In this document: in pieces, positions 33,464 to 42,483 of the stretch
Position numbering within the stretch: the first letter of the stretch is position 1
Layout of the letters: each line of letters begins with the position of its first letter
Assembly: GCF_042658845.1 (NCBI RefSeq)
Contig: NZ_JBHSRI010000018.1
Location: 1 to 64,000 of the forward strand
Direction of reading: 5' to 3'
Length of the DNA: 64,000 nt
Source: Paenisporosarcina macmurdoensis
Lineage (GTDB): Bacteria > Bacillota > Bacilli > Bacillales_A > Planococcaceae
Notes under the pieces: generated by a model
Told to the model about the DNA's origin: nothing
Seen by the model: only the letters and a program-made list of their open reading frames with translations
Databases searched by the model: none
Program-made: the position numbers and the translations under genes

Positions 33464-34876
33464 TTGGAGAAATATATTAATCAACGAGGATATGCTCTTT
33501 TAATTGTCTTATTAACTATTATAATATTCTTAAGTATATCGGCTGTCTTTATAACTTCCTCATTGAATCATGTTAAGCAAGAATTAACTGTTGATCAAAA
33601 AAATCAATCTTATGTAGCTGCTGAAATGGGAGTGAAGTTAATATCTTCTGCAGTTAAAAATCAAATTGAGAATAAATTGATGGAAATTGAAAATACTGTT
33701 TTGACTGAAAAAAAGCGTTTAGAACTGTGTAATACTTTCACCACTGAGAATTCTAACTGCAAAACTCCTGCAGAAGAAAAGGCATATCTTAACAATTTAA
33801 AAATAGATCAACTGTCCATGTATAGTAATTTTATTACAAACTTATCTAATACATCCTTAACAACTTACAGTAAGGAAAATAATGACATAAAATTATCTAG
33901 TGATGTCACTTATTATTTGTCATCTATGACACTTAAAACGATTCCACAAAACAAGAAACAATTTGAAATCTTAGTTCAAGGTGTTTCCAATGATAATGAG
34001 TCTTCCATAAAAGCAACTATTGAATTTAATGAATTACTCGACATTTTTGATATAACTAATTCACAAAAATACATATATGGTTTAAGTAATTCTGTAACAT
34101 TTAATGATGTATTTCCAGAAACGCCTAACATAACGTGTTCAGCTTTGTTGACTAACAACCTATCGATATTAACAAAACCCTATAATTGTAAATTAGAAAC
34201 AAATCAATCTCTTTCAAACTTAAAAGATTTAATTTCCTCCCAGTACAATATAAAAGATTTCAATATATTTATTCCGGCAGGAATATCTTTCAACTGTGAT
34301 AATACATGTAGAGGCAAGGATTTTATTGGACTAAATTTATTTGTAGGCAATGGAGATTTATTTTCGAAAAATTTGAATAATTTAGTGAATGCTAATTTAT
34401 ATGTTAATGGTAATATTGATGCTCAAGTAGCAAATAATCTTGGAAGTTCAAATGGTCGATTGGTCTTGGTTTCACAGGGATTATCAGTGAAATCATCAAA
34501 TGGCGTAGCTAATACTTCCATTGTTCTTTTGGGGAAAGTAGATAAAACAGCTCAATTTAGCATAACTGGTAATAATGATAAGTTTAATCTAGAAGGCTCT
34601 TCTAAATTCTGTATTAATACTGACAATTTTAGTGCTAATTCATTGGACGAAGTAAGAAAAATTGCTGGAAATGGAAAAATAATATATTACACTTCTAATT
34701 CAGAATTTGTTTTTAGTGGATTTAATAGTAGTCTAATCATACAAAAATCAACTAATCTAAAAAAATTTTTAGATATTTGTGAAGTTGACAGTTATGCAGT
34801 TGGAAATGGAATTGATATTCCTACAATTAACCCGGATTTACCATTACCAGTAATTGCTGACGTAAAATATCAATAG
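33464..34876 (+). CDS. PilX-like large pilus component, paralogue 2
   Basis: A 470-aa paralogue of the preceding protein. It shares the N-terminus QRG-YALLIVLLTIIIFLS, the AAEMGVK segment, an NxTC-Cys pair (ITCSAL, YNCKLE), CDNTCRGKDFIGL (compare CTSNCNSIDLEGV), the NLYVNGN block, SSKFCINTD and a terminal DVKYQ. TTG 33464 follows AAGGAGAG. Strong divergence with a shared framework suggests duplication followed by diversifying selection, as in surface-exposed pilus parts. Confidence 0.65.
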   Translation: MEKYINQRGYALLIVLLTIIIFLSISAVFITSSLNHVKQELTVDQKNQSYVAAEMGVKLISSAVKNQIENKLMEIENTVLTEKKRLELCNTFTTENSNCKTPAEEKAYLNNLKIDQLSMYSNFITNLSNTSLTTYSKENNDIKLSSDVTYYLSSMTLKTIPQNKKQFEILVQGVSNDNESSIKATIEFNELLDIFDITNSQKYIYGLSNSVTFNDVFPETPNITCSALLTNNLSILTKPYNCKLETNQSLSNLKDLISSQYNIKDFNIFIPAGISFNCDNTCRGKDFIGLNLFVGNGDLFSKNLNNLVNANLYVNGNIDAQVANNLGSSNGRLVLVSQGLSVKSSNGVANTSIVLLGKVDKTAQFSITGNNDKFNLEGSSKFCINTDNFSANSLDEVRKIAGNGKIIYYTSNSEFVFSGFNSSLIIQKSTNLKKFLDICEVDSYAVGNGIDIPTINPDLPLPVIADVKYQ

Positions 34877-34890
34877 AAAAGAGATGAAAC

Positions 34891-35316
34891 ATGATTAAAT
34901 ATCTTATACTCCTATTGCTTGCACTTATTGTGTTTCCAATAGTCATATTATTCGTAAAAAAGATAGAGTTAAAGACAAAATTGATGTTTTTAGTGGGTGG
35001 TCTTTTAATCGCTCTTTTAGGTTTACTAGTACAATCGACACTTAGTTTATACTACGCACTATTAATCATGATTGGATTAACTTTCGCAGGTGCAGTTATT
35101 TTTACAAAACAGTTCGAAACGCAAAAATTAGCTGAAGAAGAAGCACATATTTATGTCCCTAAAAATATTAAAGAGGCGGTTGAGAAACCTACTCAATCCT
35201 ATGTTGAACCAAAACCAACTAGTAAAGCTCAAGTTGAACTTGAGCTTGCGCCGACAACTGTAACCGAAGTCAAAAATGATGACTGGTTAAAACCATCCAA
35301 GAAGGAGGACCAATAA
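34891..35316 (+). CDS. Small membrane protein with cytoplasmic-like tail
   Basis: A 141-aa protein with three hydrophobic segments (about residues 3-21, 30-48 and 50-70) and a charged, Pro/Glu-rich tail ending WLKPSKKEDQ. It lies 15 bases after PilX-like paralogue 2 and directly abuts the VanW-like gene, so it is in the pilus operon. Family not recognised; a scaffold role is only a guess. Confidence 0.6.
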   Translation: MIKYLILLLLALIVFPIVILFVKKIELKTKLMFLVGGLLIALLGLLVQSTLSLYYALLIMIGLTFAGAVIFTKQFETQKLAEEEAHIYVPKNIKEAVEKPTQSYVEPKPTSKAQVELELAPTTVTEVKNDDWLKPSKKEDQ

Positions 35317-36795
35317 ATGAATAATAAATTATTTGGGACTACTTTTGCAGCCCTTCTTGGCTCTTCAGTTTTATTCTTTGGTGTTACACAAGCAGGTACA
35401 TTTGTAATTGATGATGTGATTTTTGCCTCTAAAGAGTTTGGTGATCAAACCTATATAGGGCCATTTGATGTTTCGAACTTACCGGAAGAAGAAGCGGCAA
35501 TTACTATTCAAACAGGGGTTAAAGGTTGGTATGATCAAGCGCAAGTGGAAATAAAATTGCAGGACGCAATTGTTCCATTTCCTCTAGAAGTGATCGAATT
35601 TAACACGGATGGTACATTAACTTCCGCACAAGACGGTGCAAAAAACGAACTCCAATTTGACGTTACGGAAGAATCAGTTGGCACGTTTTTAAATCAACAA
35701 TTTGCACCATTTGTCTTTAGTGATGCGGAAATAGCAAGCGCAACTGAGGTCATTCGTATTCAGTTAGCTTCAGGAAGAAATAATCAAACAATTGATATCT
35801 CGAGTGCTTTATTTGCGAGCACGACTACTGAAGCCACGGTTACCGATGTAACCTTTGATGCCATCGAAACTTCGGTAGGTATTCAAAATCTACTTTTGGC
35901 TTTAGATGGATATGAACTAAATCCGTTGACAACATTCTCATTGTTGAAATTTATTGAAACTGCTGATGTAGGAATTGTGACTGAGCAAGATTTAACAACA
36001 GTTGCATCGATTCTTTACGCGTCTGTCCTTCAAACGAATTTTGGTGTAGATGAGCGGAGTATTGGGCCAACTGTTCCTACGTCAGTTCCACTAGGTTTCG
36101 AAGCAACAATTAATAGGGAACTTGGAGTTGATTTTGTTTTCACGAATCCAAACTCAACTACGTTCACGCTAAACCTGAGTAATGTTGGTACTAGTTTAAA
36201 AGCGTCACTAACTGGTTTGCCACTAATTTATTCTTACCAAACGACAATTACCAATAAAGAAGAATTTTTACCAAAAACAATTAAGCAGTTTAGTTCATTT
36301 GTTGAACAAAATTCGATTAACATTAAAACTCCAGGTGCGAATGGAGTACAAGTTGCCGTTATAAAAACGATTTTATCAGGTGATGATGTGTTGGAAACTA
36401 TTAATATATCAAAAGATTTCTATCCACCCGTTCATAAAGTAGAAGTTCATCCTTTGACAGTTATAGCCCCTGCTGAAGGTACTGGAGATGGAACAACGAC
36501 AGATGGCACAGGGACTCCAACTGACGGAACTACAGGTTCTACAGATGGAACAGGAACTTCAACAGATGGCACAACTGGAAGCACAGATGGATCTGGCACA
36601 TCAACAGACGGGTCAACGGATCAACCTTCTGCAGATACCGGAAACGGGACATCAGGCAGTGGTGATGGAACTACAGGTAGTGGGACGTCAACAGGAGGTT
36701 CAGGATCAGGAACTAATTCGGGAAATGAAAATAATAACGACGATACAGAGCCGGAATACGATAAAGGTGGAAATGTAATACCACCAAGTAAGTAG
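35317..36795 (+). CDS. Secreted VanW/G5-like protein in the pilus cluster
   Basis: A 492-aa protein with a signal-peptide-like N-terminus (residues 1-26, ending FFGVTQAG). The central part has the VanW-type segment VPLGFEATI...VDFVFTNPNSTTFTLNL, and KTPGANGVQVAVIKT resembles a G5 domain. The last ~110 residues are low-complexity Gly/Thr/Ser/Asp (repeats of TDGTGT, TDGTTGS) and end EYDKGGNVIPPSK, with no LPxTG motif. VanW/G5 proteins are surface proteins of unknown mechanism. Here it may be a pilus-associated adhesin or anchor. ATG follows AAGGAGG. Confidence 0.65.
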   Translation: MNNKLFGTTFAALLGSSVLFFGVTQAGTFVIDDVIFASKEFGDQTYIGPFDVSNLPEEEAAITIQTGVKGWYDQAQVEIKLQDAIVPFPLEVIEFNTDGTLTSAQDGAKNELQFDVTEESVGTFLNQQFAPFVFSDAEIASATEVIRIQLASGRNNQTIDISSALFASTTTEATVTDVTFDAIETSVGIQNLLLALDGYELNPLTTFSLLKFIETADVGIVTEQDLTTVASILYASVLQTNFGVDERSIGPTVPTSVPLGFEATINRELGVDFVFTNPNSTTFTLNLSNVGTSLKASLTGLPLIYSYQTTITNKEEFLPKTIKQFSSFVEQNSINIKTPGANGVQVAVIKTILSGDDVLETINISKDFYPPVHKVEVHPLTVIAPAEGTGDGTTTDGTGTPTDGTTGSTDGTGTSTDGTTGSTDGSGTSTDGSTDQPSADTGNGTSGSGDGTTGSGTSTGGSGSGTNSGNENNNDDTEPEYDKGGNVIPPSK

Positions 36796-36812
36796 GTATA
36801 GGGGGAAGCAAC

Positions 36813-38462
36813 TTGATTCGAAAAAGACTGGGTGATTTACTAGTTGAAAGTGGGCTAATTACAGAAGATCAACTAACTACTGTGTTGCAAAAAAAATCAC
36901 GAGACGAAATGCTTGGCGATGCACTTTTGCAACAAGGAATTATTACGGAACAACAGTTACTGGAAGTACTCGAAATCCAACTTGGAATCCCTCAAGTTCA
37001 ATTATTTCATTATCCTTTTGACGCGAAAATTTTCAGCTTAATTCCTAAGGATTTAGCGAAACGTAGTTTAATTGTTCCTTTAAAAATTGACGGAGATAAA
37101 CTATATGTTGCGATGAAAGACCCAATGGATTTCATCACGATAGATGATTTGCGTTTAATTACTGGTTTTCAAATCATTCCTGCGATTGCATCAAAAGAAG
37201 ATATTTTAAAAACAATTAATAAATATTACGAAGACGAATCGTTTGATGATTTCTTAGTTGATCAAGCCGTTTCTGCTGAGAAACAAGAAGAACTATTAGA
37301 TGTGGATGCTCCAGTTGTACGGATTGTTAATCAGATAATGTCTGCAGCAGTTACGCAAAAAGCTAGTGACATACATTTTGATCCTCAAGAAACACGTTTG
37401 TTGGTTCGATTTCGAATTGATGGAGTTTTACATGATGAGCGAACGCTTCCTAAGTTAATGCAAGGAATGGTCACGGCTCGTATTAAGATTTTGGCGAAGC
37501 TAGATATTACTGAACATCGGATTCCTCAAGATGGAAGAATTAAAACAAATGTTGATTTTCGACCAATCGATTTGCGTGTCTCCACACTCCCAACAGTTTA
37601 TGGCGAAAAAATCGTAATGCGTATTTTGGATTTATCGAATAATTTAACAGACATTTCGAAACTTGGTTTTTCTGAAAAGAATTTTGAGCGTTTGATGAAA
37701 GAGATTGCAAAACCTAACGGAATCGTCTTGATTTCCGGTCCTACTGGGTCTGGTAAATCATCCACTTTATATGCAGCACTAAGCCATTTAAATGATGAAG
37801 AAGTGAATATTATTACGGTTGAAGATCCGGTAGAGTATCAACTTGAAGGAATAAACCAAATTCAAGTGAATTCAAATGTCGGATTAACATTTGCGGCTGG
37901 ACTTCGCTCTATACTGCGTCAAGATCCGGACATTGTTATGGTCGGGGAGATTCGGGATAAAGAAACGGTTGAAATCGCGATTCGCGCTTCACTAACGGGT
38001 CACTTAGTATTAAGTACCATTCATACCAATGATTCGATTGCTTCTGTTACGCGTTTAATGGACATGGGGGTTGAACCATTTTTAGTTACAAGTTCTATTA
38101 ATGCGGTTGTCGCACAACGTTTAGTTCGGAGAGTTTGTCGTGACTGCAGTGAAAAACAGGAACCAACTGTTCGTGAAATTGACATTTTCCAAAAGCGTGG
38201 AATGGATATACAAGCGATTACTAGAGGTAAAGGTTGCCCTTCTTGCGGGATGACAGGCTACAGAGGACGTATGGCAATACATGAAGTTCTTGTAATAGAC
38301 GATAAAATTAAAAGTGTGATAAACCGTGGCGGAACAGCAGCTGATATAAGAGAAATTGCTCAAGCTAATGACACGATATTCTTAATAGATGACGGATTAG
38401 AGAAAGTAAGAGAAGGCAAAACGACGACAGAAGAAATTCTGCGTGTTGCCCTCCAAGATTAG
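36813..38462 (+). CDS. pilB: PilB, type IV pilus extension ATPase
   Basis: The hexameric ATPase powers pilus assembly. The N-terminus has two tandem MshEN-type motifs (RLGDLLVESGLITEDQL and LGDALLQQGIITEQQL), the module known in MshE/PilB to bind c-di-GMP. Walker A GPTGSGKSST (about residue 310), Asp box, Walker B IVMVGEIRD and a Cys4 zinc element (CRDC...CPSC) follow. 549 aa. TTG 36813 is preceded by AGGGGG at seven bases. Operon order is pilB-pilT-pilC. Confidence 0.93.
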   Translation: MIRKRLGDLLVESGLITEDQLTTVLQKKSRDEMLGDALLQQGIITEQQLLEVLEIQLGIPQVQLFHYPFDAKIFSLIPKDLAKRSLIVPLKIDGDKLYVAMKDPMDFITIDDLRLITGFQIIPAIASKEDILKTINKYYEDESFDDFLVDQAVSAEKQEELLDVDAPVVRIVNQIMSAAVTQKASDIHFDPQETRLLVRFRIDGVLHDERTLPKLMQGMVTARIKILAKLDITEHRIPQDGRIKTNVDFRPIDLRVSTLPTVYGEKIVMRILDLSNNLTDISKLGFSEKNFERLMKEIAKPNGIVLISGPTGSGKSSTLYAALSHLNDEEVNIITVEDPVEYQLEGINQIQVNSNVGLTFAAGLRSILRQDPDIVMVGEIRDKETVEIAIRASLTGHLVLSTIHTNDSIASVTRLMDMGVEPFLVTSSINAVVAQRLVRRVCRDCSEKQEPTVREIDIFQKRGMDIQAITRGKGCPSCGMTGYRGRMAIHEVLVIDDKIKSVINRGGTAADIREIAQANDTIFLIDDGLEKVREGKTTTEEILRVALQD

Positions 38463-38470
38463 GTGGAAAT

Positions 38471-39511
38471 ATGAGAGAATCAGTCGATCAATTACTAACC
38501 AATGCTTTTCACCAAAAAGCATCAGATATTCATATTACTGTCGGTGTACCTCCAATCTTTCGTGTTCAAGGTGACTTGGTAAAGATTGGTTCTACGCCTA
38601 TCACGGCAGATATGTCCAGAGAAATGGCACGATCGATTACACCGGATAAACTATGGGACACATTTTTAGAATTAGGCGAGCTAGATTACTCACATGTGGT
38701 AGAAAATGTTGCCCGTTATCGTGTTAATGCTTTTCATCAAAAAGGGAAGATCTCTATCGCATTCCGTACGATCCCACAAATTATTCCAACGGTTGAGCAG
38801 TTACAAATGCCGAATACGTTGAAGAAATTAGCAGAAACAAAACAAGGATTAATTTTAGTGACAGGTCCTACCGGTTCAGGAAAATCAACTACTCTAGCAG
38901 CCATGATTAAACATATGAATACGGATTTGAATTTGCATATCATAACGCTGGAAGATCCTATTGAATATATGCATGATCATGGCACGAGTATTATCGATCA
39001 ACGCGAAGTTGGCTTTGATACGAAATCCTTTACGAGTGGTCTACGTGCAGCATTAAGACAAGATCCAGATGTCATTCTCGTTGGGGAAATGCGTGACTTA
39101 GAAACTATCGGGATTGCCATAACTGCGGCAGAAACGGGTCACTTAGTATTAGGTACATTACATACTTCTAGTGCTGCTTCAACCATTGAACGTATTATTG
39201 ACGTGTTTTCACCAGAACAGCAAGCACAAGTGAGAACTCAACTTGGTGGTGTATTAAAAGCTGTAATTAGTCAACGTTTGATTAAAACTGTTGATGGAAA
39301 AGGTCGTCGTGCTGCAACAGAAATATTAATTAGTAACTCAGCTATTGCGAACTTAATTCGAACAGCAAAAGTTCATCAAATTCCAAACGTCATCATGACC
39401 AATCGCGCACTAGGGATGCATATGATGGCGACGTCAGTTAAAGAATTGGTCGAGTCCGGCCAAATTTCACAAGAAATGGCTCAGCCATATCTTGAAGGAG
39501 AAGAGCATTAA
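38471..39511 (+). CDS. pilT: PilT, type IV pilus retraction ATPase
   Basis: PilT depolymerises the pilus, giving twitching motility or DNA uptake. It shows HQKASDIHITVG, Walker A GPTGSGKSTT (about residue 134), the Walker B region VILVGEMRD, the His box GHLVLGTLHT and an AIANLIRT segment equivalent to the AIRNLIRE retraction motif. 346 aa. It starts nine bases after pilB with AGGTGG, and its stop overlaps the pilC ATG. Its presence separates this system from the ComG pseudopilus, which has no PilT. Confidence 0.94.
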   Translation: MRESVDQLLTNAFHQKASDIHITVGVPPIFRVQGDLVKIGSTPITADMSREMARSITPDKLWDTFLELGELDYSHVVENVARYRVNAFHQKGKISIAFRTIPQIIPTVEQLQMPNTLKKLAETKQGLILVTGPTGSGKSTTLAAMIKHMNTDLNLHIITLEDPIEYMHDHGTSIIDQREVGFDTKSFTSGLRAALRQDPDVILVGEMRDLETIGIAITAAETGHLVLGTLHTSSAASTIERIIDVFSPEQQAQVRTQLGGVLKAVISQRLIKTVDGKGRRAATEILISNSAIANLIRTAKVHQIPNVIMTNRALGMHMMATSVKELVESGQISQEMAQPYLEGEEH

Positions 39512-40722
39512 TGGCACGTTTCCAATATGTAGGTCGTGACCGTAAAGCCGTGCGAAAAGGAATTGTACAAGCTGCGAATCAAAGAGAAGCAGTTATGAAA
39601 CTGCGTGATGATGGCATTCGCATTACTGAAATTAAGCAAATGGCCGCAACAACACTTCAAAAAGATATCGCTTTTGGTAATCCAGTAAAGCGTGAACAAT
39701 TTATTATGTTTTTACGTCAATTTGCGACACTTATGCGAGCTGGCGTAACGATTGTTGATTCATGTGTAATCCTTTCCCAACAAGTTGAATCTAAAGCATT
39801 GCGTCGTGCACTTATCGAAATTTCAGATGATTTAAAAAGCGGTAATGCATTATCAGAATCTGTGAAAAAATTCCCGAGAATCTTTGAACCGCTTGTTGTG
39901 AATCTTCTGCAAGCTGGTGAATTAACAGGATCGATTGATGATTCATTAGATACATTAGCCTTACATTTTGAGAAAGCTCATGCCACAAGACAAAAAGTAG
40001 TTTCGGCCATGACTTATCCATTAATAGTCGCGATTTTAGCAGTGGGTGTTGTTATATTCTTACTGACTTCAATTGTTCCAATGTTTGTAGAGATGTTCAG
40101 TAGTTTTGGTGGCACGCTGCCGTTACTTACTAGATTCGTAATGGGTGCCAGTGATTTTGTGCAGGGATATTGGTATGTTTTAATTGCTGTTGCCGGTCTA
40201 TTTGCTGGAGGCTTATGGTTACTAAGAAGAGATGCGAAGGGTAGATATTTACTTGATACTTTCCTGTTGAAAATGCCTTTGTTTGGTAATATTCTAAAAA
40301 AAGCTGCTCTTGCACGTATGACACGAACATTAAGCTCGTTATTTTCAAGTTCAGTCCCTATATTAACTGCGCTGACAATGGTTGAACGTGTGGTTGACAA
40401 TGAAGTAATCGGAAAAGTAATTCTCCAATCTCGTGATGGATTAGAAAGAGGAGAATCGATGACTGGACCTATGAAAGATCATTGGGCATTTCCGCCTTTA
40501 ATACCTCATATGATTGCCATTGGTGAAGAGACAGGAGCTCTAGATCATATGTTAGAGCGAGTAGCAGAGTTCTATGAAAAAGAAGTCGATGCAGAGACTG
40601 ATAAACTAAAGGCGATGATAGAGCCATTAATGATTGTTTTCTTAGCAGGGCTTGTAGGAACCATTGTTATGGCGATTATGTTACCTATGTTTGGAATGTT
40701 TGAAAATATGGATAATATGTAG
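39511..40722 (+). CDS. pilC: PilC, type IV pilus inner-membrane platform
   Basis: A GspF-family platform protein that connects the ATPases to the growing pilus. Two homologous cytoplasmic domains (about 60-170 and 260-375) are separated by membrane helices, with RQFATLMRAGVTIVDS and ALARMTRTLSSLFSSSVPIL as the paired signatures, and a final helix near the C-terminus. 403 aa. The ATG overlaps the pilT stop (TAATG). Confidence 0.94.
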   Translation: MARFQYVGRDRKAVRKGIVQAANQREAVMKLRDDGIRITEIKQMAATTLQKDIAFGNPVKREQFIMFLRQFATLMRAGVTIVDSCVILSQQVESKALRRALIEISDDLKSGNALSESVKKFPRIFEPLVVNLLQAGELTGSIDDSLDTLALHFEKAHATRQKVVSAMTYPLIVAILAVGVVIFLLTSIVPMFVEMFSSFGGTLPLLTRFVMGASDFVQGYWYVLIAVAGLFAGGLWLLRRDAKGRYLLDTFLLKMPLFGNILKKAALARMTRTLSSLFSSSVPILTALTMVERVVDNEVIGKVILQSRDGLERGESMTGPMKDHWAFPPLIPHMIAIGEETGALDHMLERVAEFYEKEVDAETDKLKAMIEPLMIVFLAGLVGTIVMAIMLPMFGMFENMDNM

Positions 40723-40903
40723 AGGATTTAGCACTCTATTGTGACAGATTAAGATACAGTAATTTATTATATTTTAATAATGACAACATATTATTATTAA
40801 AATACAAGTCAAATTATAATTCATAAATATATAATTATAAGAAGGACTTAATATTTATTTACTTCACTGACAAATTACCCGTAATAAACCTATTTAGTAG
40901 GCA

Positions 40904-41047
40904 TTGAGATGTGCATAGTAGGTGAATTATACTTAAATTAAAATGAGTACAAAGTCTATTTATCTATATATTTCGACATATAAACGTGTTATTATACAGA
41001 TGTACTCATTAGTACCAATTTTTAGAGAAAAAAGGGAGGCTTACAGA
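40904..41047 (+). promoter_or_regulatory. pilA promoter and structured 5' leader
   Basis: TTGAGA (40904-40909), 18 bases, TATACT (40928-40933) form a good promoter. The predicted leader of about 105 bases contains AATGAGTAC (from about 40942) and its inverted complement GTACTCATT (to about 41010), enclosing roughly 50 AT-rich bases, before the AGGGAGG ribosome binding site. A separate promoter for the major pilin is usual. The inverted repeat could set mRNA stability or act as a regulatory element; no known c-di-GMP riboswitch motif was recognised. Confidence 0.6.
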
Positions 41048-41506
41048 ATGAGAAAATTCATTCAACAAAAGTTAAAAGAACAAAAAGGCTTAACATTAAT
41101 CGAGCTTTTAGCTGTAATCGTAATCTTGGCGATTATTGCAGCAATTGCTATTCCAGCGATTGGGAATATTATTAATAATAGCCGAGTTGGAGCCGTAAAG
41201 TCTGATTATATTAATGCAATTGCAGCATCAGAATTATATTTGTTAGATAATCCTAATGATATTTCTGTTAGTTTAGAGAATTTGCAAGGGACCCCTGATG
41301 TATCTACAGATTCTGGTGAAGTATACTTAGATGATTCTGGTTCACTTGGTGCTTTTGCCTATAAAGTAGAAGATAAAACTGTTACTGGAAATGGAACAGT
41401 TGGGAATGTAACTATAACTACTGAAAATGCTACAAAAGAAGATATTAGTTCATTGCAAAATAGTGCTGATGCTACTTCTGCAGGTACAGTAAAATTAGCG
41501 AGATAA
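41048..41506 (+). CDS. pilA: PilA, major type IV pilin
   Basis: A canonical prepilin: leader MRKFIQQKLKEQKG, then |LTLIELLAVIVILAIIAAIA, cleaved after Gly by PilD, with Glu5 in the mature protein. The globular part is short and acidic (mature protein about 138 residues) with no Cys pair. ATG 41048 follows AGGGAGG by seven bases; the longer frame from 40943 runs through the leader and is rejected. It has its own promoter and precedes pilM-pilN-pilO. Confidence 0.93.
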   Translation: MRKFIQQKLKEQKGLTLIELLAVIVILAIIAAIAIPAIGNIINNSRVGAVKSDYINAIAASELYLLDNPNDISVSLENLQGTPDVSTDSGEVYLDDSGSLGAFAYKVEDKTVTGNGTVGNVTITTENATKEDISSLQNSADATSAGTVKLAR

Positions 41507-41527
41507 AATTTAATCGGAGCTGATCCT

Positions 41528-42481
41528 ATGAAATTCACACCATCGTTCTTAAATAAACGCACACGCGTGGCGACGGTTACAATTGAAGAAGATGCGATCC
41601 GAATGGTAGAAGTGAAGTCAACGTCTCCTTTGCATGTGATTTGTGCAGAGGAGCGTTCTTTGCCTTCTGGCATTATCACGGATGGCAAAATTGTGGACGC
41701 GGATACGTTGGTGTCGATTTTAGGCGAGGTAGTGGATGAGTGGAAACTTTCCCGCAAAGCTGTTCGCTTTTTAGCACCTGACGAATATGTGATTATCCGC
41801 AAACTAACTTATCCTCCTGATGTTCGACGAGATGAGTTGAAAGGCCACTTCTTCATTGAAATTGGTTCGACACTTTATTTACCGTTCGAAGACCCCGTTT
41901 TTGATGTGGTTCCTTATACTGCATCAACAGAAACAAAAGAAGCTATATTAATCGCTTCGAAAGAAAGCATTTTGAATACATATGAAGACGTCTTTGAAGA
42001 CGTGAAAATGAAACCGATTGTTGCTGATATTGGTCCACTAGCGTTGTATCGATTGGCTTTTTCGCAACATGAATTTTCAGGTGAGGAACACATTTTATTA
42101 TTAGATGTCAAAAACGATAGTTATATCGTTTCAATTTTCCATCAACATTTCCCGTTATTTATGCGACCAGTGGAAGTTGCTGAGCCAGATGAATCGAATT
42201 ACTTTAGTGGTTCACAAACAACTAAAATGGATTCACTTATTTCAGAAATTGAAAAACTCATTAATTTCTATCGCTACAATATGAATCAAGGAAATGAAGG
42301 CATCACTCATGTGTTATTAAATGGTGAGTTAGATGGATGGGAAGACTTATTGAAGACACTCGAATTACGTTTTGAAGTCAAAACTTCAACTGTTATTCGT
42401 GAAACAATTTATTTAGAAGATGGAAAAGCGATTCCTGTTCGTTTTAACCGAGCGCTCGGACTAGCCCTGAAAGAGGTGTGA
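41528..42481 (+). CDS. pilM: PilM, actin-like type IV pilus assembly protein
   Basis: A cytoplasmic, FtsA-like ATPase-fold protein that binds the PilN N-terminus. Characteristic parts are VATVTIEEDAIRMVEV at the start, FIEIGSTLYLPFEDPVFDVV, IVADIGPLALYRL and HILLLDVKNDSYIV. 317 aa. CGGAG lies 10 bases upstream. It overlaps the start region of pilN. Confidence 0.9.
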   Translation: MKFTPSFLNKRTRVATVTIEEDAIRMVEVKSTSPLHVICAEERSLPSGIITDGKIVDADTLVSILGEVVDEWKLSRKAVRFLAPDEYVIIRKLTYPPDVRRDELKGHFFIEIGSTLYLPFEDPVFDVVPYTASTETKEAILIASKESILNTYEDVFEDVKMKPIVADIGPLALYRLAFSQHEFSGEEHILLLDVKNDSYIVSIFHQHFPLFMRPVEVAEPDESNYFSGSQTTKMDSLISEIEKLINFYRYNMNQGNEGITHVLLNGELDGWEDLLKTLELRFEVKTSTVIRETIYLEDGKAIPVRFNRALGLALKEV

Positions 42482-42483
42482 TG

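Noticed and set aside
40943..41047. N-terminal extension of PilA
   Set aside because: The extension is the AT-rich structured leader; ATG 41048 has the ribosome binding site and a normal prepilin leader length.
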